Positions 24,511 to 32,240 of a stretch of 64,000 nt of DNA are shown here, in pieces. Under the pieces are notes generated by a model. That model was not told the DNA's origin and ran no database searches. It worked only from the letters and a program-made list of their open reading frames with translations. Numbering within the stretch: position 1 is the stretch's first letter; each line of letters starts with the position of its first letter. Where the stretch lies: contig NC_014761.1 in assembly GCF_000183745.1 (NCBI RefSeq), positions 186,001-250,000 on the forward strand. The letters run 5' to 3'. A program made the position numbers and the translations under genes. Source of the stretch: Oceanithermus profundus DSM 14977 (GTDB lineage: Bacteria; Deinococcota; Deinococci; Deinococcales; Marinithermaceae).

Positions 24511-25218
24511 ATGGAAACCAAGGTCGCGCTGGTCACGGGTTCGAACCGCGGCATCGGCTTCGAGGTGGTGCGCCGGCTCGCACGGCGCGGCTACCGGGTG
24601 GCGCTGGCGGCGCGCCGCCTCGCGGCCGCCGAGGAGGCCGCGGGCCGGCTGGTTGCCGAGGGGTTGGAGGTCTGGCCGCTCGAGCTGGACGTCACCTCCG
24701 ACGCCAGCGTAGCGGCGGCCTTCCAGGCTCTGGAGGAGCGCCTGGGCCGCCTCGACGCCCTGGTCAACAACGCCGGCGTGCTCCTGGACGAAGACCGCCG
24801 CCTGCCGGGGCTCGAGCTTCCCATCGAGGCCGTGCGGGCGACCTACGAGGTCAACACTTTCGGCCCCCTGCGCGTCACCCAGGCCTTCGCCCCGTTGCTC
24901 GTGCGCCAGGGCGGCAACGTCGTCAACGTCTCCTCGGTCATGGGCCAGCTCGCCTCGGCGGGTCCCGGTTACCTGGCCTACCGCAGCTCCAAGGCGGCGC
25001 TGAACATGGTCACCCGGGTCCTTGCCGCCGAGCTCGCGCCCCGCGGCGTGCGCGTCAACGCCGTGCACCCCGGCTGGATCCGCACCCGCATGGGCGGACC
25101 CGAAGCGCCCGGCCGCCCCGAGGAAGGGGCCGAACCCATCGTCTGGCTGGCCACCCTGGGCCCGGACAGCCCCACCGGCGGCTTCTTCGGCCCGGACCTG
25201 AAGCCGCTCGATTGGTAG
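24511..25218 (+). CDS. short-chain dehydrogenase/reductase
   Basis: 235 residues. TGSNRGIGFEV (TGxxxGxG nucleotide motif), NNAGV, catalytic Ser in VNVSSVMG and YRSSK (YxxxK). Closest in layout to carbonyl-reductase-like SDRs; substrate unknown. TAGACT (24499-24504) is 6 nt before the ATG: leaderless. Downstream 25219-25313 holds only a G+C-rich inverted repeat (GGGGGC 25229-25234 / GCCCCC 25244-25249), a possible terminator. Confidence 0.85.
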   Translation: METKVALVTGSNRGIGFEVVRRLARRGYRVALAARRLAAAEEAAGRLVAEGLEVWPLELDVTSDASVAAAFQALEERLGRLDALVNNAGVLLDEDRRLPGLELPIEAVRATYEVNTFGPLRVTQAFAPLLVRQGGNVVNVSSVMGQLASAGPGYLAYRSSKAALNMVTRVLAAELAPRGVRVNAVHPGWIRTRMGGPEAPGRPEEGAEPIVWLATLGPDSPTGGFFGPDLKPLDW

Positions 25219-25313
25219 GCGCGGGGGAGGGGGCCGGAGGACAGCCCCCACCGGGTTGGCGATCCTCGCTGCGGGTTCCCGAAGCACCCGGTCGCCCGGC
25301 CGCCACCCGGCGG

Positions 25314-25420
25314 TTAGTCCTCCTCCGCCTCCGCCACCGGTTCCGCCCGGCGCAGCCCCGCGCGCCACTCGAGCCCGGCCCAGATGAGGTCGTCCAGGTC
25401 GCCGTCGAGCACCTTGTCGG
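25314..25420 (-). pseudogene. detached 3' end of prfB (duplicated remnant)
   Basis: The last ~35 codons of a release-factor-2 gene, ending AGLRRAEPVAEAEED and a TAA (complement of 25314-25316). Positions 25351-25420 match 27020-27089 inside the intact prfB at 69 of 70 bases (only 25386/27055 differ); upstream similarity stops abruptly at 25421. It looks like the original prfB C-terminus, cut off when the segment up to 27019 was inserted. Confidence 0.85.
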
Positions 25421-25489
25421 ATAAGGGGTGTTCATTTGACTATAAAGGCGCTGCCTGCTAAGGCCAGCGTGGCAAGTTTGGAAGAGATA

Positions 25490-25522
25490 TTGACAATGGG
25501 CGGGGGGGGGGGGGCGTATAAT
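25490..25522 (+). promoter_or_regulatory. promoter with poly-G tract in the spacer (candidate phase-variable)
   Basis: TTGACA at 25490-25495 and TATAAT at 25517-25522 are both consensus, but the spacer is 21 nt and contains 13 consecutive G (25502-25514). Losing four G would give the optimal 17 nt. Slipped-strand changes in such a tract would switch transcription, as known for Neisseria porA-type promoters. Confidence 0.7.
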
Positions 25523-25584
25523 CCTCCCAACCTAGCGTTGCCAAGCTATCAATCTCTCAACGAATACACCTGAGGAGGTGGAGC

Positions 25585-26421
25585 ATGAGAAGCTTAGGCT
25601 TGTTTGTTGTAATGCTGGGATTTCTTGTTGCCTGCAACGTTTCTTCTGACCGCGCGTACTCGGAAGAGGCAGCTCCGCTGCAGGTCGCCAAAAGGTACGT
25701 TACAGACGTTGAGACGGCGTTGTCGCACGCTGGCTTGAGCCTGCAATGGGACGATGCAGAGGTAAAATCGCCCAGCGATGACCCCAACAGCTTTGCGGTG
25801 CGTGTACCCGTCGGAGACCAGGGTAACACCTATCTGCACGTAGACGTGTTTCGAGGCGAGGCAAAGGGAGCCTTGATTATTGGATATGATTCGACGAAGA
25901 CGAGCGCTGAGATTTTAAATCTTGATTATAATACTATATCAATCGTTACAAACTTGCAAACACACGAGCCGGAAGTGGTGCGTACGAGCGATCAGTCGAC
26001 AAGAATTCTTCAGACTGTAGTGCAGGCATTAAGCTCTGCGAAGGTCGCCCCGCTGAATCCCGGAGTTGCAGCCCTAATTCACGGCATACGCGAGGATAGC
26101 GCCATTTCCCTCTTGTGCAGTGCCGCGGATGCACCGATGTATAGTGCGCTCCTTTCTGCCGTCGACAACCTCAACGCAGCCGTGGATCGCATGTACGATG
26201 CGCTGGACGCCTACGAAGTGGCTGCTGCAGCCATGTGGGCTGCGTGTTCAGCCTGCGCTGCCGGTGTGGTGGGTATGTGTGGCCCGTGCGCAGGCTTGAC
26301 GGTCGCTTACTTTGCTGCGAGGGACGCATTTTACGACGCTGTTGATGCTGTGGACTACTGGTCCGATCAGGTAGACTCTTGCCAAGAGCAAGTAAGCGAT
26401 TGGGTTGCAGCGAACTGCTAG
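25585..26421 (+). CDS. lipoprotein with Cys-rich hydrophobic C-terminal region, function unknown
   Basis: 278 residues. Lipobox GFLVAC puts the acylated Cys at 17. The middle (about 30-170) looks like a small alpha/beta domain. The C-terminal third is unusual: a hydrophobic stretch (~214-245) with C221-x2-C224-x7-C232-x2-C235, further Cys at 178, 266 and 278 (the last residue), and Ala/Asp/Tyr-rich helices between. I do not recognise the family. A long N-part followed by a Cys-rich hydrophobic module, with a membrane-protein neighbour, resembles bacteriocin precursors such as halocin C8 only by analogy. SD GAGGAGGTGG; transcribed from the poly-G promoter. Codon use is unlike neighbouring genes. 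Confidence 0.75.
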   Translation: MRSLGLFVVMLGFLVACNVSSDRAYSEEAAPLQVAKRYVTDVETALSHAGLSLQWDDAEVKSPSDDPNSFAVRVPVGDQGNTYLHVDVFRGEAKGALIIGYDSTKTSAEILNLDYNTISIVTNLQTHEPEVVRTSDQSTRILQTVVQALSSAKVAPLNPGVAALIHGIREDSAISLLCSAADAPMYSALLSAVDNLNAAVDRMYDALDAYEVAAAAMWAACSACAAGVVGMCGPCAGLTVAYFAARDAFYDAVDAVDYWSDQVDSCQEQVSDWVAANC

Positions 26422-26436
26422 GGGAAGGTGGGGCTT

Positions 26437-26877
26437 GTGAACACGTCAGATTGGTGGCTGGTGGCGTTCCTGTGCGCCCTCGCGATCGTGGCCCTCTTAG
26501 CGCCTCGGGTGCTTGCTGCTCTCGTGGGGGACCGGGACAGGGCGGGCGCGAACCTGTCCGGCGTCTTTCCTGGAGTGCCGGTGGTTGTTGCCGTGTTGGC
26601 GCTGATCGTTGGTTGGGGCATTTTCGAATCGGGCACGCCGGGTCCGTTCGGGCCCCTGCTGCCTTTCGCAGTCCTGTTGCTCTACCTGCCGGCGCTGAGG
26701 TTGGGCAGAGGGTCGCTGGCCCTCGTCGCGCTGGTGCTGACCCCACTGAGCCTTCTTGCTCTGCACTTCCTGTCTCCCGCGACGCTTAACTTCCTTGTGG
26801 CGTTGTTGTTGGCTCTGGCCTCAGTGCTGATCCTGCTGACGCACGAACGGCCGGTTACGGAGGCCTCGAAACGCTGA
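26437..26877 (+). CDS. small multi-pass membrane protein, candidate partner of the Cys-rich lipoprotein
   Basis: 146 residues with about five hydrophobic segments (near 7-27, 45-62, 71-87, 93-110 and 115-134) joined by short charged loops and a polar tail THERPVTEASKR. No recognisable family. It starts 15 bp after the lipoprotein stop; GTG 26437 has the better spacing from GGGGAAGGTGG, though GTG 26428 is possible. The shared transcript suggests a common role, for instance immunity or export; this is inference only. Confidence 0.62.
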   Translation: MNTSDWWLVAFLCALAIVALLAPRVLAALVGDRDRAGANLSGVFPGVPVVVAVLALIVGWGIFESGTPGPFGPLLPFAVLLLYLPALRLGRGSLALVALVLTPLSLLALHFLSPATLNFLVALLLALASVLILLTHERPVTEASKR

Positions 26878-26933
26878 ACCGTTCGCTTTGCGAGCGGCCC
26901 CGTTGCGACGAGCTCTTGCTGCGGAGCGGCACA

Positions 26934-26966
26934 CGGCCCCGAACGCGCCAGCCGCGTTCGGGGCCG
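26934..26966. terminator. bidirectional terminator between the island gene and prfB
   Basis: Perfect 14-bp stem: arms CGGCCCCGAACGCG (26934-26947) and CGCGTTCGGGGCCG (26953-26966), loop CCAGC. It lies between convergent genes ending at 26877 and 26974. Confidence 0.65.
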
Positions 26967-26973
26967 GCTAGGG

Positions 26974-28087
26974 TTAGCGGTTTGGGATTTGGTCGTCGAC
27001 CTCGTGCGGCTCCGCCTGCCGCAGCCCCGCGCGCCACTCGAGCCCGGCCCAGATCAGGTCGTCCAGGTCGCCGTCGAGCACCTTGTCGGGGTCGTGGCGC
27101 ATCAGGCCGGTGCGGTGGTCCTTGACGTACTGCTTGTCGAGGACGTAGCTGCGGATCTGGCTGCCCCACTCAATCGCCTTCTGCTCGCCGCGCAGCTTGG
27201 CCATCTCCTCCTGGCGCTTCTGCCACTCGCGCTCGAAGAGGCGGCTCTTCAGCACCTTCATGGCCAGCTCCTTGTTCTTGTGCTGGCTGCGGGTGGCCTG
27301 GCTGGTGACGATGATGCCGGTGGGCAGGTGGACGATGCGCACCGCGCTGTCGGTGGTGTTCACCCCCTGGCCGCCGTGGCCCTGGGCGCGAAAGACGTCG
27401 ATGCGCAGGTCCTCGGGCTTGATCTCGATCTCCACGGTGTCGTCCACCTCGGGGCTCACCTCCACCGAGGCGAAGCTGGTGTGGCGGCGGCCGGTGGAGT
27501 CGAAGGGGCTGGGGCGCACCAGCCGGTGCACGCCGCGCTCGGCCGAGAGCAAGCCGTAGGCGTTCTCGCCGCGCACGATCAGCTCGGCGGAGTCGATGCC
27601 GGCCTCGGGGCCCGGGGTCACGTCCACCAGCTCCACCTTGAACCCGTGGCGCTCGGCCCAGCGGGTGTACATCCGCAGCAGCATCTCGGCCCAGTCCATG
27701 GCCTCGGTGCCGCCGGCGCCGGGCTTGATCGTCAGGATGGCGTTCTTCTCGGCGTGCTCGAAGCCGAGCAGGGTTTGATGGTAGAGGTCCTCGAGCTTCT
27801 TCGCGGCCTCTTCCAGCTCGGGCTCGAGGCTTTCCCGCTCCTCGGGCGAGGCCTCGTCCCACAGCTCGATCAGGCTCTCCAAGTCGCCCGAGAGCTGCTC
27901 GTACTCCTCGACCACCTTCTTCAGCCGCGCCGCTTCCTGGGTTAACTTTTGCGCCGCCGCCGGGTCGTCCCAGAGGCCTTCCTGGCCTAGTTCTTTTTCG
28001 AGTTCCTCGAGCCGCGCCTTCTTGCCGGCGATGTCAAAGATACCCCCGGAGGGCGTCGAGTTTCTGCTTCAGTTCACGTGCGTCCAT
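26974..28087 (-). CDS. prfB: peptide chain release factor 2 (programmed +1 frameshift)
   Basis: 370 residues when the frameshift is read: 17 codons from ATG 28087 to CTT, an in-frame TGA at 28036-28034, then skipping T28036 and continuing GAC in the +1 frame to 26974. RF2 ends translation at TGA/TAA; the GGQ loop is in GHGGQGVNTTDSAVRI. N-terminal coiled-coil domain, superdomain 2/4 and RF-1 domain are all present. The C-terminus AGLRQAEPHEVDDQIPNR differs from the detached remnant at 25314-25420, so the last ~15 codons were probably replaced. TAGACT (complement of 28096-28101) lies 8 nt upstream of the ATG. Confidence 0.95.
28034..28048 (-). other. RF2 programmed +1 frameshift site
   Basis: On the coding strand the internal SD-like CGGGGG lies directly before TATCTTTGAC; ribosomes slip from CTT to TTT at the TGA when RF2 is scarce. 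The slippery part is the same as in E. coli prfB, so autoregulation by RF2 level is expected. Confidence 0.93.
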
Positions 28088-28151
28088 GGCCCCTTAGTCT
28101 AGCAAATGAAGCGCGGGTCCGTCACCCGCCTCCGCCCAGCGCGGTACGGGT

Positions 28152-28371
28152 GATGTTAAACTGGCTCCGAAAGGTAACGTCCAAGATGCCCAGGATGCGC
28201 CATAAGACCCTGCCGCGTTAGAACCCGCCTTTTGTTTGCAACTGCGAACCCGGGCCGGCTCTAGCGTTACGCCCCAGCGTGGGTCGCTGCGGGCCTGTCG
28301 TTTTTTCCACGTAAACCCGACAAGAAAAGAGAGGTCGCCTTGGACCGCGACCATCACCGAAGGAGCAAAAG
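28152..28371 (+). promoter_or_regulatory. long leader of the MFS gene with long-range helix and terminator-like hairpin
   Basis: An extended -10 (TGTTAAACT, 28154-28162) could start a ~200-nt leader. GTAACG (28174-28179) pairs with CGTTAC (28265-28270), closing an ~85-nt domain. Immediately after comes a hairpin GCCCCAGCG / CGCTGcGGGC (28271-28294, one bulge) and a T6 run (28301-28306). SD AAGGAG precedes the ATG. Aptamer plus terminator is the riboswitch layout, but I recognise no known class; I see no T-box TGGNACC. Confidence 0.45.
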
Positions 28372-29544
28372 ATGATGCGCAACCGCGTTTTGCTGTGGTT
28401 CGTCTACGGATTGGGCGGCCTTTCGGGCGCCCTGGTGAACTTCACGCTCGCCTGGGCCTCCAGCCGCTACGGGGCCGCGGCCCTGGGGGGAACGCTGCTG
28501 GCCGGGATGCTGCCCTCCTTGCTGCTCAACCTGGTCGGCGGCAGCCTGGCCGACCGGGTAGAGCCCCGGCGCGCCTTGCTCGCCGGCGCATTCGCGAACG
28601 CCCTGGTCTTGCTGACGATGGCCGCGGCCCTGGCTTTTTGGGCGGGCCCGGCCGTATTCGTGGCCGGCAACTTGGCGCTCTCGATCCTGGGAAGCCTGTT
28701 CGGTTCCGCCGGCTACGTTCTCGTTTCCGCGCTGTTTCCCCCCGAGGAACTGGCCAGGATCAACGCCCAGCTGAGCCTGGCCGACGACGCCGCCCACTTT
28801 GCCGGGCCGCTAATGGGGGCAGCGCTCTTCTCTGTTCTTGGCCCTGCCGGCGCGCTGCTTTTCGCCGCCGCGCTGGCGGTGGTGTATGGCGGCCTTTTGC
28901 TGGGTCTGCCTTCACGTCCGCGAAGCGGCGCCGAAGAAGCGCTCGACCTGCGCTTCGTATGGGCGGGTTTTGCCTACCTGATCCGAACGCCAAAGATTGT
29001 GTTCATTGTGCTTTTCTTTGCGGCCACCAACCTGTTCGCCGCCGCCTTTCAGGTGGCCGCGCCCCTGTACGCCGCCAGTTTGGGCGGGGCCGGAGCCTAC
29101 GCTTTGTTGCTTTCGGCCATGAACCTGGGCATGACGGTTTCCAACCTGGCCCTGGCGACGGTCGTTCTGCGCTCGAGCGAAAAGCTGATCTTCGCCGCCG
29201 GCTTCGTCCAGGGCCTGGCGTTGGTGGGGCTGGGCCGCAGCCGCTCGCTGCCGCCGGCGGCGGCCTTCGGCGCCCTCAACGACGCCATGGCCAACGTCGG
29301 CGGCACGATCTTCATCGCCTACTTGCAGGCCAAACTGCCCGAAGCGTTGCTGGGCCGCGCCTTCGCCGCGGTCAATACTTTGGCCATGTTGCTCACGCCC
29401 CTTGGCTTTGCCGTCGCGCCGTGGCTGATTGACCGACTGGAGGCGGATACGACCATCTCCGCTCTGGGCGCGGCCACGGTGGCCGTGGTGGTTCTGGTTT
29501 GGTTGGCGCGGGGTACACGAGCGGGCGGGACCACTGGCCATTGA
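28372..29544 (+). CDS. MFS transporter (efflux-type)
   Basis: 390 residues, about 11-12 membrane helices. The loop after helix 2 reads GGSLADRVEPRRALL, the MFS A motif (GxLADRxxxrr), and helix 4-5 has FGSAGYVLVSALFPPEELARINA, typical of the MFS_3/enterobactin-exporter-like branch. Substrate unknown; a structured leader suggests a specific signal. The neighbouring ABC genes start 88 bp downstream with their own weak promoter (TAGAAT 29592-29597). Confidence 0.82.
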   Translation: MMRNRVLLWFVYGLGGLSGALVNFTLAWASSRYGAAALGGTLLAGMLPSLLLNLVGGSLADRVEPRRALLAGAFANALVLLTMAAALAFWAGPAVFVAGNLALSILGSLFGSAGYVLVSALFPPEELARINAQLSLADDAAHFAGPLMGAALFSVLGPAGALLFAAALAVVYGGLLLGLPSRPRSGAEEALDLRFVWAGFAYLIRTPKIVFIVLFFAATNLFAAAFQVAAPLYAASLGGAGAYALLLSAMNLGMTVSNLALATVVLRSSEKLIFAAGFVQGLALVGLGRSRSLPPAAAFGALNDAMANVGGTIFIAYLQAKLPEALLGRAFAAVNTLAMLLTPLGFAVAPWLIDRLEADTTISALGAATVAVVVLVWLARGTRAGGTTGH

Positions 29545-29632
29545 AGAGCTGGATTTCGCGGCGGAGCGGCCAGACTTGGAGACGTAAGGTGTAGAATGGG
29601 TCTGATAACGCTAGTATTGAAGGGCGTGAACC

Positions 29633-30601
29633 GTGACGGTCGAGGTTTGGCAGCTGGTCAAACGCCGCGCTTGGCGGCACCCGGTTTCGCTCGCCATCGA
29701 AAAGGGCGAGCAGGTGGCCATCGTGGGCCGAAACGGCAGCGGCAAGAGCACCCTGCTGCAAACCATGATCGGCGTGCTGCGGCCCGACGCGGGGCGGGTG
29801 CGGCTAATGGGGCGCGACCCCTACCGCTACCCATCGGTGCGTCGCCAGGTGGCCGTGGCTTTCCAGGATCTTTCACTCGACGGCGGCTATCCGGTGCGGC
29901 GCACCCTGGGCCTGCACGCGGCGCTCTTCCGGATCCCCAAAAAGCGCATGGCGGAGCTGGTGCGGCGGTTCGAGGTGCCGCTCGAGGCCACGCCCTTTCA
30001 CATGTCGGGCGGCCAGCAGAAGCGGGCCGAGCTGGTGAAGGCGCTGGCGCAGGACGCCGAGGTCTATTTTCTGGACGAGCCCACCGCCGGCCTGGACCGC
30101 GAGGGGATCGAATTGCTCGGGGAGGAGCTCGAGCGCTTGCGCCGGCAGGAGGCCACGGTGGTGCTCGTAACCCACGACACGGAGCTGCTGCCCGCAGCCG
30201 ACCGGGTGATCGACTTCGACGAACTCAAGGAAAGGAGTGCGCGCATGGCGGGAGAAGTGCAGAAGCTTGTGCTCGAGCTGAGCACCTGGAAGCCGGAGCT
30301 GGACCCGAAGATCAAGGCCATCAAACCGGTCATCGGCTACGAGGTCGAGCCCAACCCCGAGGTTCTAGAGCGGCTCGGCATCCCGCCGGAGCTTTTCAAA
30401 GGGGTCGTCTTCGTAGATGACGCCGACGAGACTGGGATGGAGAGTGCAGCGGCGGGAGGGGCGCAGATCTCGATGGACGCCCTCTTCGAGCGCTGCCGAC
30501 TGAAGCTGGAAACCCGCGACAACCAGGCGGCGCTGCCCGAGCTGCTCAAGCTGCTCGTGGAGCACGATGTGCGGGTGCTCGGGGTTTCGGAGGGGGCGTA
30601 G
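29633..30601 (+). CDS. ABC transporter ATPase with extra C-terminal domain
   Basis: 322 residues. Residues 1-~200 are a complete ABC ATPase: Walker A GRNGSGKSTLL, signature MSGGQQKRAEL, Walker B VYFLDEPTAGLD, switch VTHDTE. After residue 204 follows a ~118-residue extension (MAGEVQKLVLELSTWKPEL..) of no family known to me. The extension begins with an ATG (30245) preceded by AAAGGAG at good spacing, so a separate short protein may also be made from the same frame. GTG start. The partner permease gene follows. Confidence 0.78.
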   Translation: MTVEVWQLVKRRAWRHPVSLAIEKGEQVAIVGRNGSGKSTLLQTMIGVLRPDAGRVRLMGRDPYRYPSVRRQVAVAFQDLSLDGGYPVRRTLGLHAALFRIPKKRMAELVRRFEVPLEATPFHMSGGQQKRAELVKALAQDAEVYFLDEPTAGLDREGIELLGEELERLRRQEATVVLVTHDTELLPAADRVIDFDELKERSARMAGEVQKLVLELSTWKPELDPKIKAIKPVIGYEVEPNPEVLERLGIPPELFKGVVFVDDADETGMESAAAGGAQISMDALFERCRLKLETRDNQAALPELLKLLVEHDVRVLGVSEGA

Positions 30602-30608
30602 GTTCGCG

Positions 30609-31334
30609 ATGCCGCTGCGCGAGCTGAGCACCGTCGCCCTCTACGAGGCGGGGAGCGCCCTGCGGCGCTGGGAGCTCTGGCTGCCGTACGTCTTCTCGGC
30701 CACGCTGGGGCTGTTCATGGTCTCGCGGGGTTTCGACGCCTTCGGCGGTGCGGCGGCGCAGCGCTTTTTCGTGCTTGGCTGGATTCCCTTTTCCACCGTC
30801 ACCGCGGCCTCGCTGGGCACCATCACCGTGGTGCTCGGCCTTTCCCACCAGTCGCTGCGCTACTGGCTCAGCCTGCCGCTCTCGGTGCGGCAAGTTGTGG
30901 CGGTCAAGCTGGTGATGGGCGTGACCATGGGCCTGCTCGTGGCAGCGGCAACGCTGGTCTTCGCGGCGGTCGGGATCTTGCGCAGCGCGGCCTTGATTAG
31001 CTTCGAAACCGCGCTGGTGCTGCTCCTGCTCACCTTCGCCACCAGCGGCCTGCTGGCGGCGCTGTCGATTGTGGTGCGGGACATCACCAAGATGTCGATC
31101 CTGACCATCCTGACAAGTGCGATCTTGTAGTACGTCAGCAGCGTCTACGTGCCCCTGGACCGCCTGGCCCCCTGGGTGCGGGCGCTGGTGCTGGCGAACC
31201 CGGTCACCCTGGCCAGCGAGGTGTTGCGCACCGGTGAATCTGCTTTGCTGGCAGCGCTCGCCGCGGAGGCGGCCGGGCTCTTCGTGGTCGGGGTCTACCT
31301 GCTGGCGCGCAGGGTACGGACTCAGCTCGAGTGA
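30609..31334 (+). pseudogene. ABC-2-type permease interrupted by an in-frame TAG
   Basis: Frame 30609-31334 would encode a ~241-residue permease with about six helices (LPYVFSATLGLFMV; ILTILTSAIL; FVVGVYLLARRV). A single TAG at 31128-31130 splits it after 173 residues, between SAIL and YVSSVYVPLDRLAPW. The sequence after the stop stays in frame and looks native (ANPVTLASEVLR), so a recent point change such as CAG to TAG is the simplest reading. Unless suppressed, the ABC transporter lacks its last helices. The 3' end overlaps the convergent reductase gene. Confidence 0.75.
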
Positions 31335-31876
31335 GCCAGCGCCCGCGCCAGCCGCACCACCTGGGCCCCGAGGTCCTCGAGCCTCCGGGCCAGCTCTTCG
31401 TCCGCGAGGTTTCCGTCGGCGTCGAACAGCTTCTCCGCCTCGGGGAGCAGCACCTGCTGGGGGATGGTGTAGGCTCCGAGCTGGCGCAGCACCGTGCGCA
31501 GCATCAACGCTGTGCTCACCGGAGCCACGCGCCCGCCGGCCACCGCGACGATCCCGGCCGCCTTGCCGCGGAAGTGGCGGCCGGCGAGGTGATCGATCGC
31601 GTTCTTGAGTACCCCGCTCAGGCCGCCGTGGTATTCGGGCGAAGCGAACAAAAAGGCGTCGGCCGCCTCCGCGGCCTCCTGCAGGCGGGCTGTGGCCGCG
31701 CGCTGGGCGGGGGTGTAGCGCGTTTCGTCCTCGTCGTAGAGGGGCAGGTCGAGTTCGCGCAGGTCGAGCAGCTCGGTTTTGGTGCCGGCCGCGGCGGCAC
31801 CTTCGAGCGCCAGCGCCAGCGCGGCGCGCGCGGTGCTGGCCGCGCGCAGGCTTCCGGAAATACCCAGTACGTTCAC
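31322..31876 (-). CDS. NADPH-dependent FMN reductase family protein
   Basis: 184 residues. Flavodoxin-like fold: VLGISGSLRAASTARAAL (phosphate-binding loop of FMN), ASPEYHGGLSGVLKNAIDHLAG (family signature SPEYxxxxxGxLKNAIDW). Reduces FMN or quinones/azo compounds with NAD(P)H. GTG 31876 lies 6 nt after CATAAT (complement of 31883-31888), so a leaderless transcript is likely and the longer upstream frame is rejected. Confidence 0.87.
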   Translation of the reverse strand: MNVLGISGSLRAASTARAALALALEGAAAAGTKTELLDLRELDLPLYDEDETRYTPAQRAATARLQEAAEAADAFLFASPEYHGGLSGVLKNAIDHLAGRHFRGKAAGIVAVAGGRVAPVSTALMLRTVLRQLGAYTIPQQVLLPEAEKLFDADGNLADEELARRLEDLGAQVVRLARALAHSS

Positions 31877-31920
31877 GGCAACATTATGTGCACACCCGCG
31901 CCAAGCCCGGGTAGCCCGCC

Positions 31921-32136
31921 CTACCTTCGCCCCAGGGGCACGCCCCCAAGGAACCCGAGCACGATCAGAACCCATCCCAGGGGGAAGGGTTTGACCAGAG
32001 CGCCGACCGCCAGGGCCCCCAGGAGAAGCCCCCCCATGACGCGAAACCGCCCCCAGCTTCGGCCGGCGAGGTAGCCCAGCACCAGGGGCAGGGCCCACAG
32101 GGCGAGGCGTAGGAGCGCCGCGGCGCCAGGGGTCAT
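31921..32136 (-). CDS. small membrane protein, 71 residues
   Basis: Hydrophobic protein with two or three helices (ALLRLALWALPLVLGYLAG; MGGLLLGALAVGALV; WVLIVLGFLGGVPL). Family unknown. Gene status is supported by a TAGACT box (complement of 32144-32149) 7 nt before the ATG, matching the leaderless pattern of neighbours. Confidence 0.6.
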   Translation of the reverse strand: MTPGAAALLRLALWALPLVLGYLAGRSWGRFRVMGGLLLGALAVGALVKPFPLGWVLIVLGFLGGVPLGRR

Positions 32137-32188
32137 GCTGCCCAGTCTAGCCGAACCGCGGGAACGCGGGAATGTGATTTGGGTTACC

Positions 32189-32206
32189 TAAATTCTACGG
32201 AATTTA
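32189..32206. promoter_or_regulatory. palindrome upstream of the TRAP operon
   Basis: TAAATTC (32189-32195), spacer TACG, GAATTTA (32200-32206): a perfect 7-bp inverted repeat, A+T-rich against a G+C-rich background. It lies ~35 bp upstream of the -35 of dctP, so an activator or repressor site is plausible. Confidence 0.5.
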
Positions 32207-32240
32207 CCGCCCCCATCGGAAAAACGTGGGCCAAATGCCC

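Larger units (their letters stand above)
25421..27019. mobile_element. inserted island next to prfB, flanked by 70-bp near-identical repeats
   Basis: About 1.6 kb between two copies of the prfB 3' sequence (25351-25420 and 27020-27089). Much of it (25425-26420) is visibly richer in A and T than its surroundings and uses different codons. It holds a lipoprotein gene, a membrane-protein gene, a terminator and a replacement prfB C-terminus. No integrase or transposase is present, so acquisition by transformation with one homologous end is more likely than an autonomous element. Its extent is inferred from the repeats. Confidence 0.6.

Noticed and set aside
22216-25368. 1050-codon open frame on the minus strand
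   Set aside because: It is antisense to four well-supported genes (molybdopterin oxidoreductase, CAP, SDR) and its translation is low-complexity Arg/Gly/Ala/His, as expected from the shadow of high-G+C codons.
25421-27019. Classical integrative element or transposon
   Set aside because: No integrase, transposase or terminal inverted repeats; only the prfB direct repeats, which fit homology-assisted recombination.
28163-28310. T-box leader for the MFS gene
   Set aside because: No TGGNACC antiterminator bulge and the gene is not amino-acid related.
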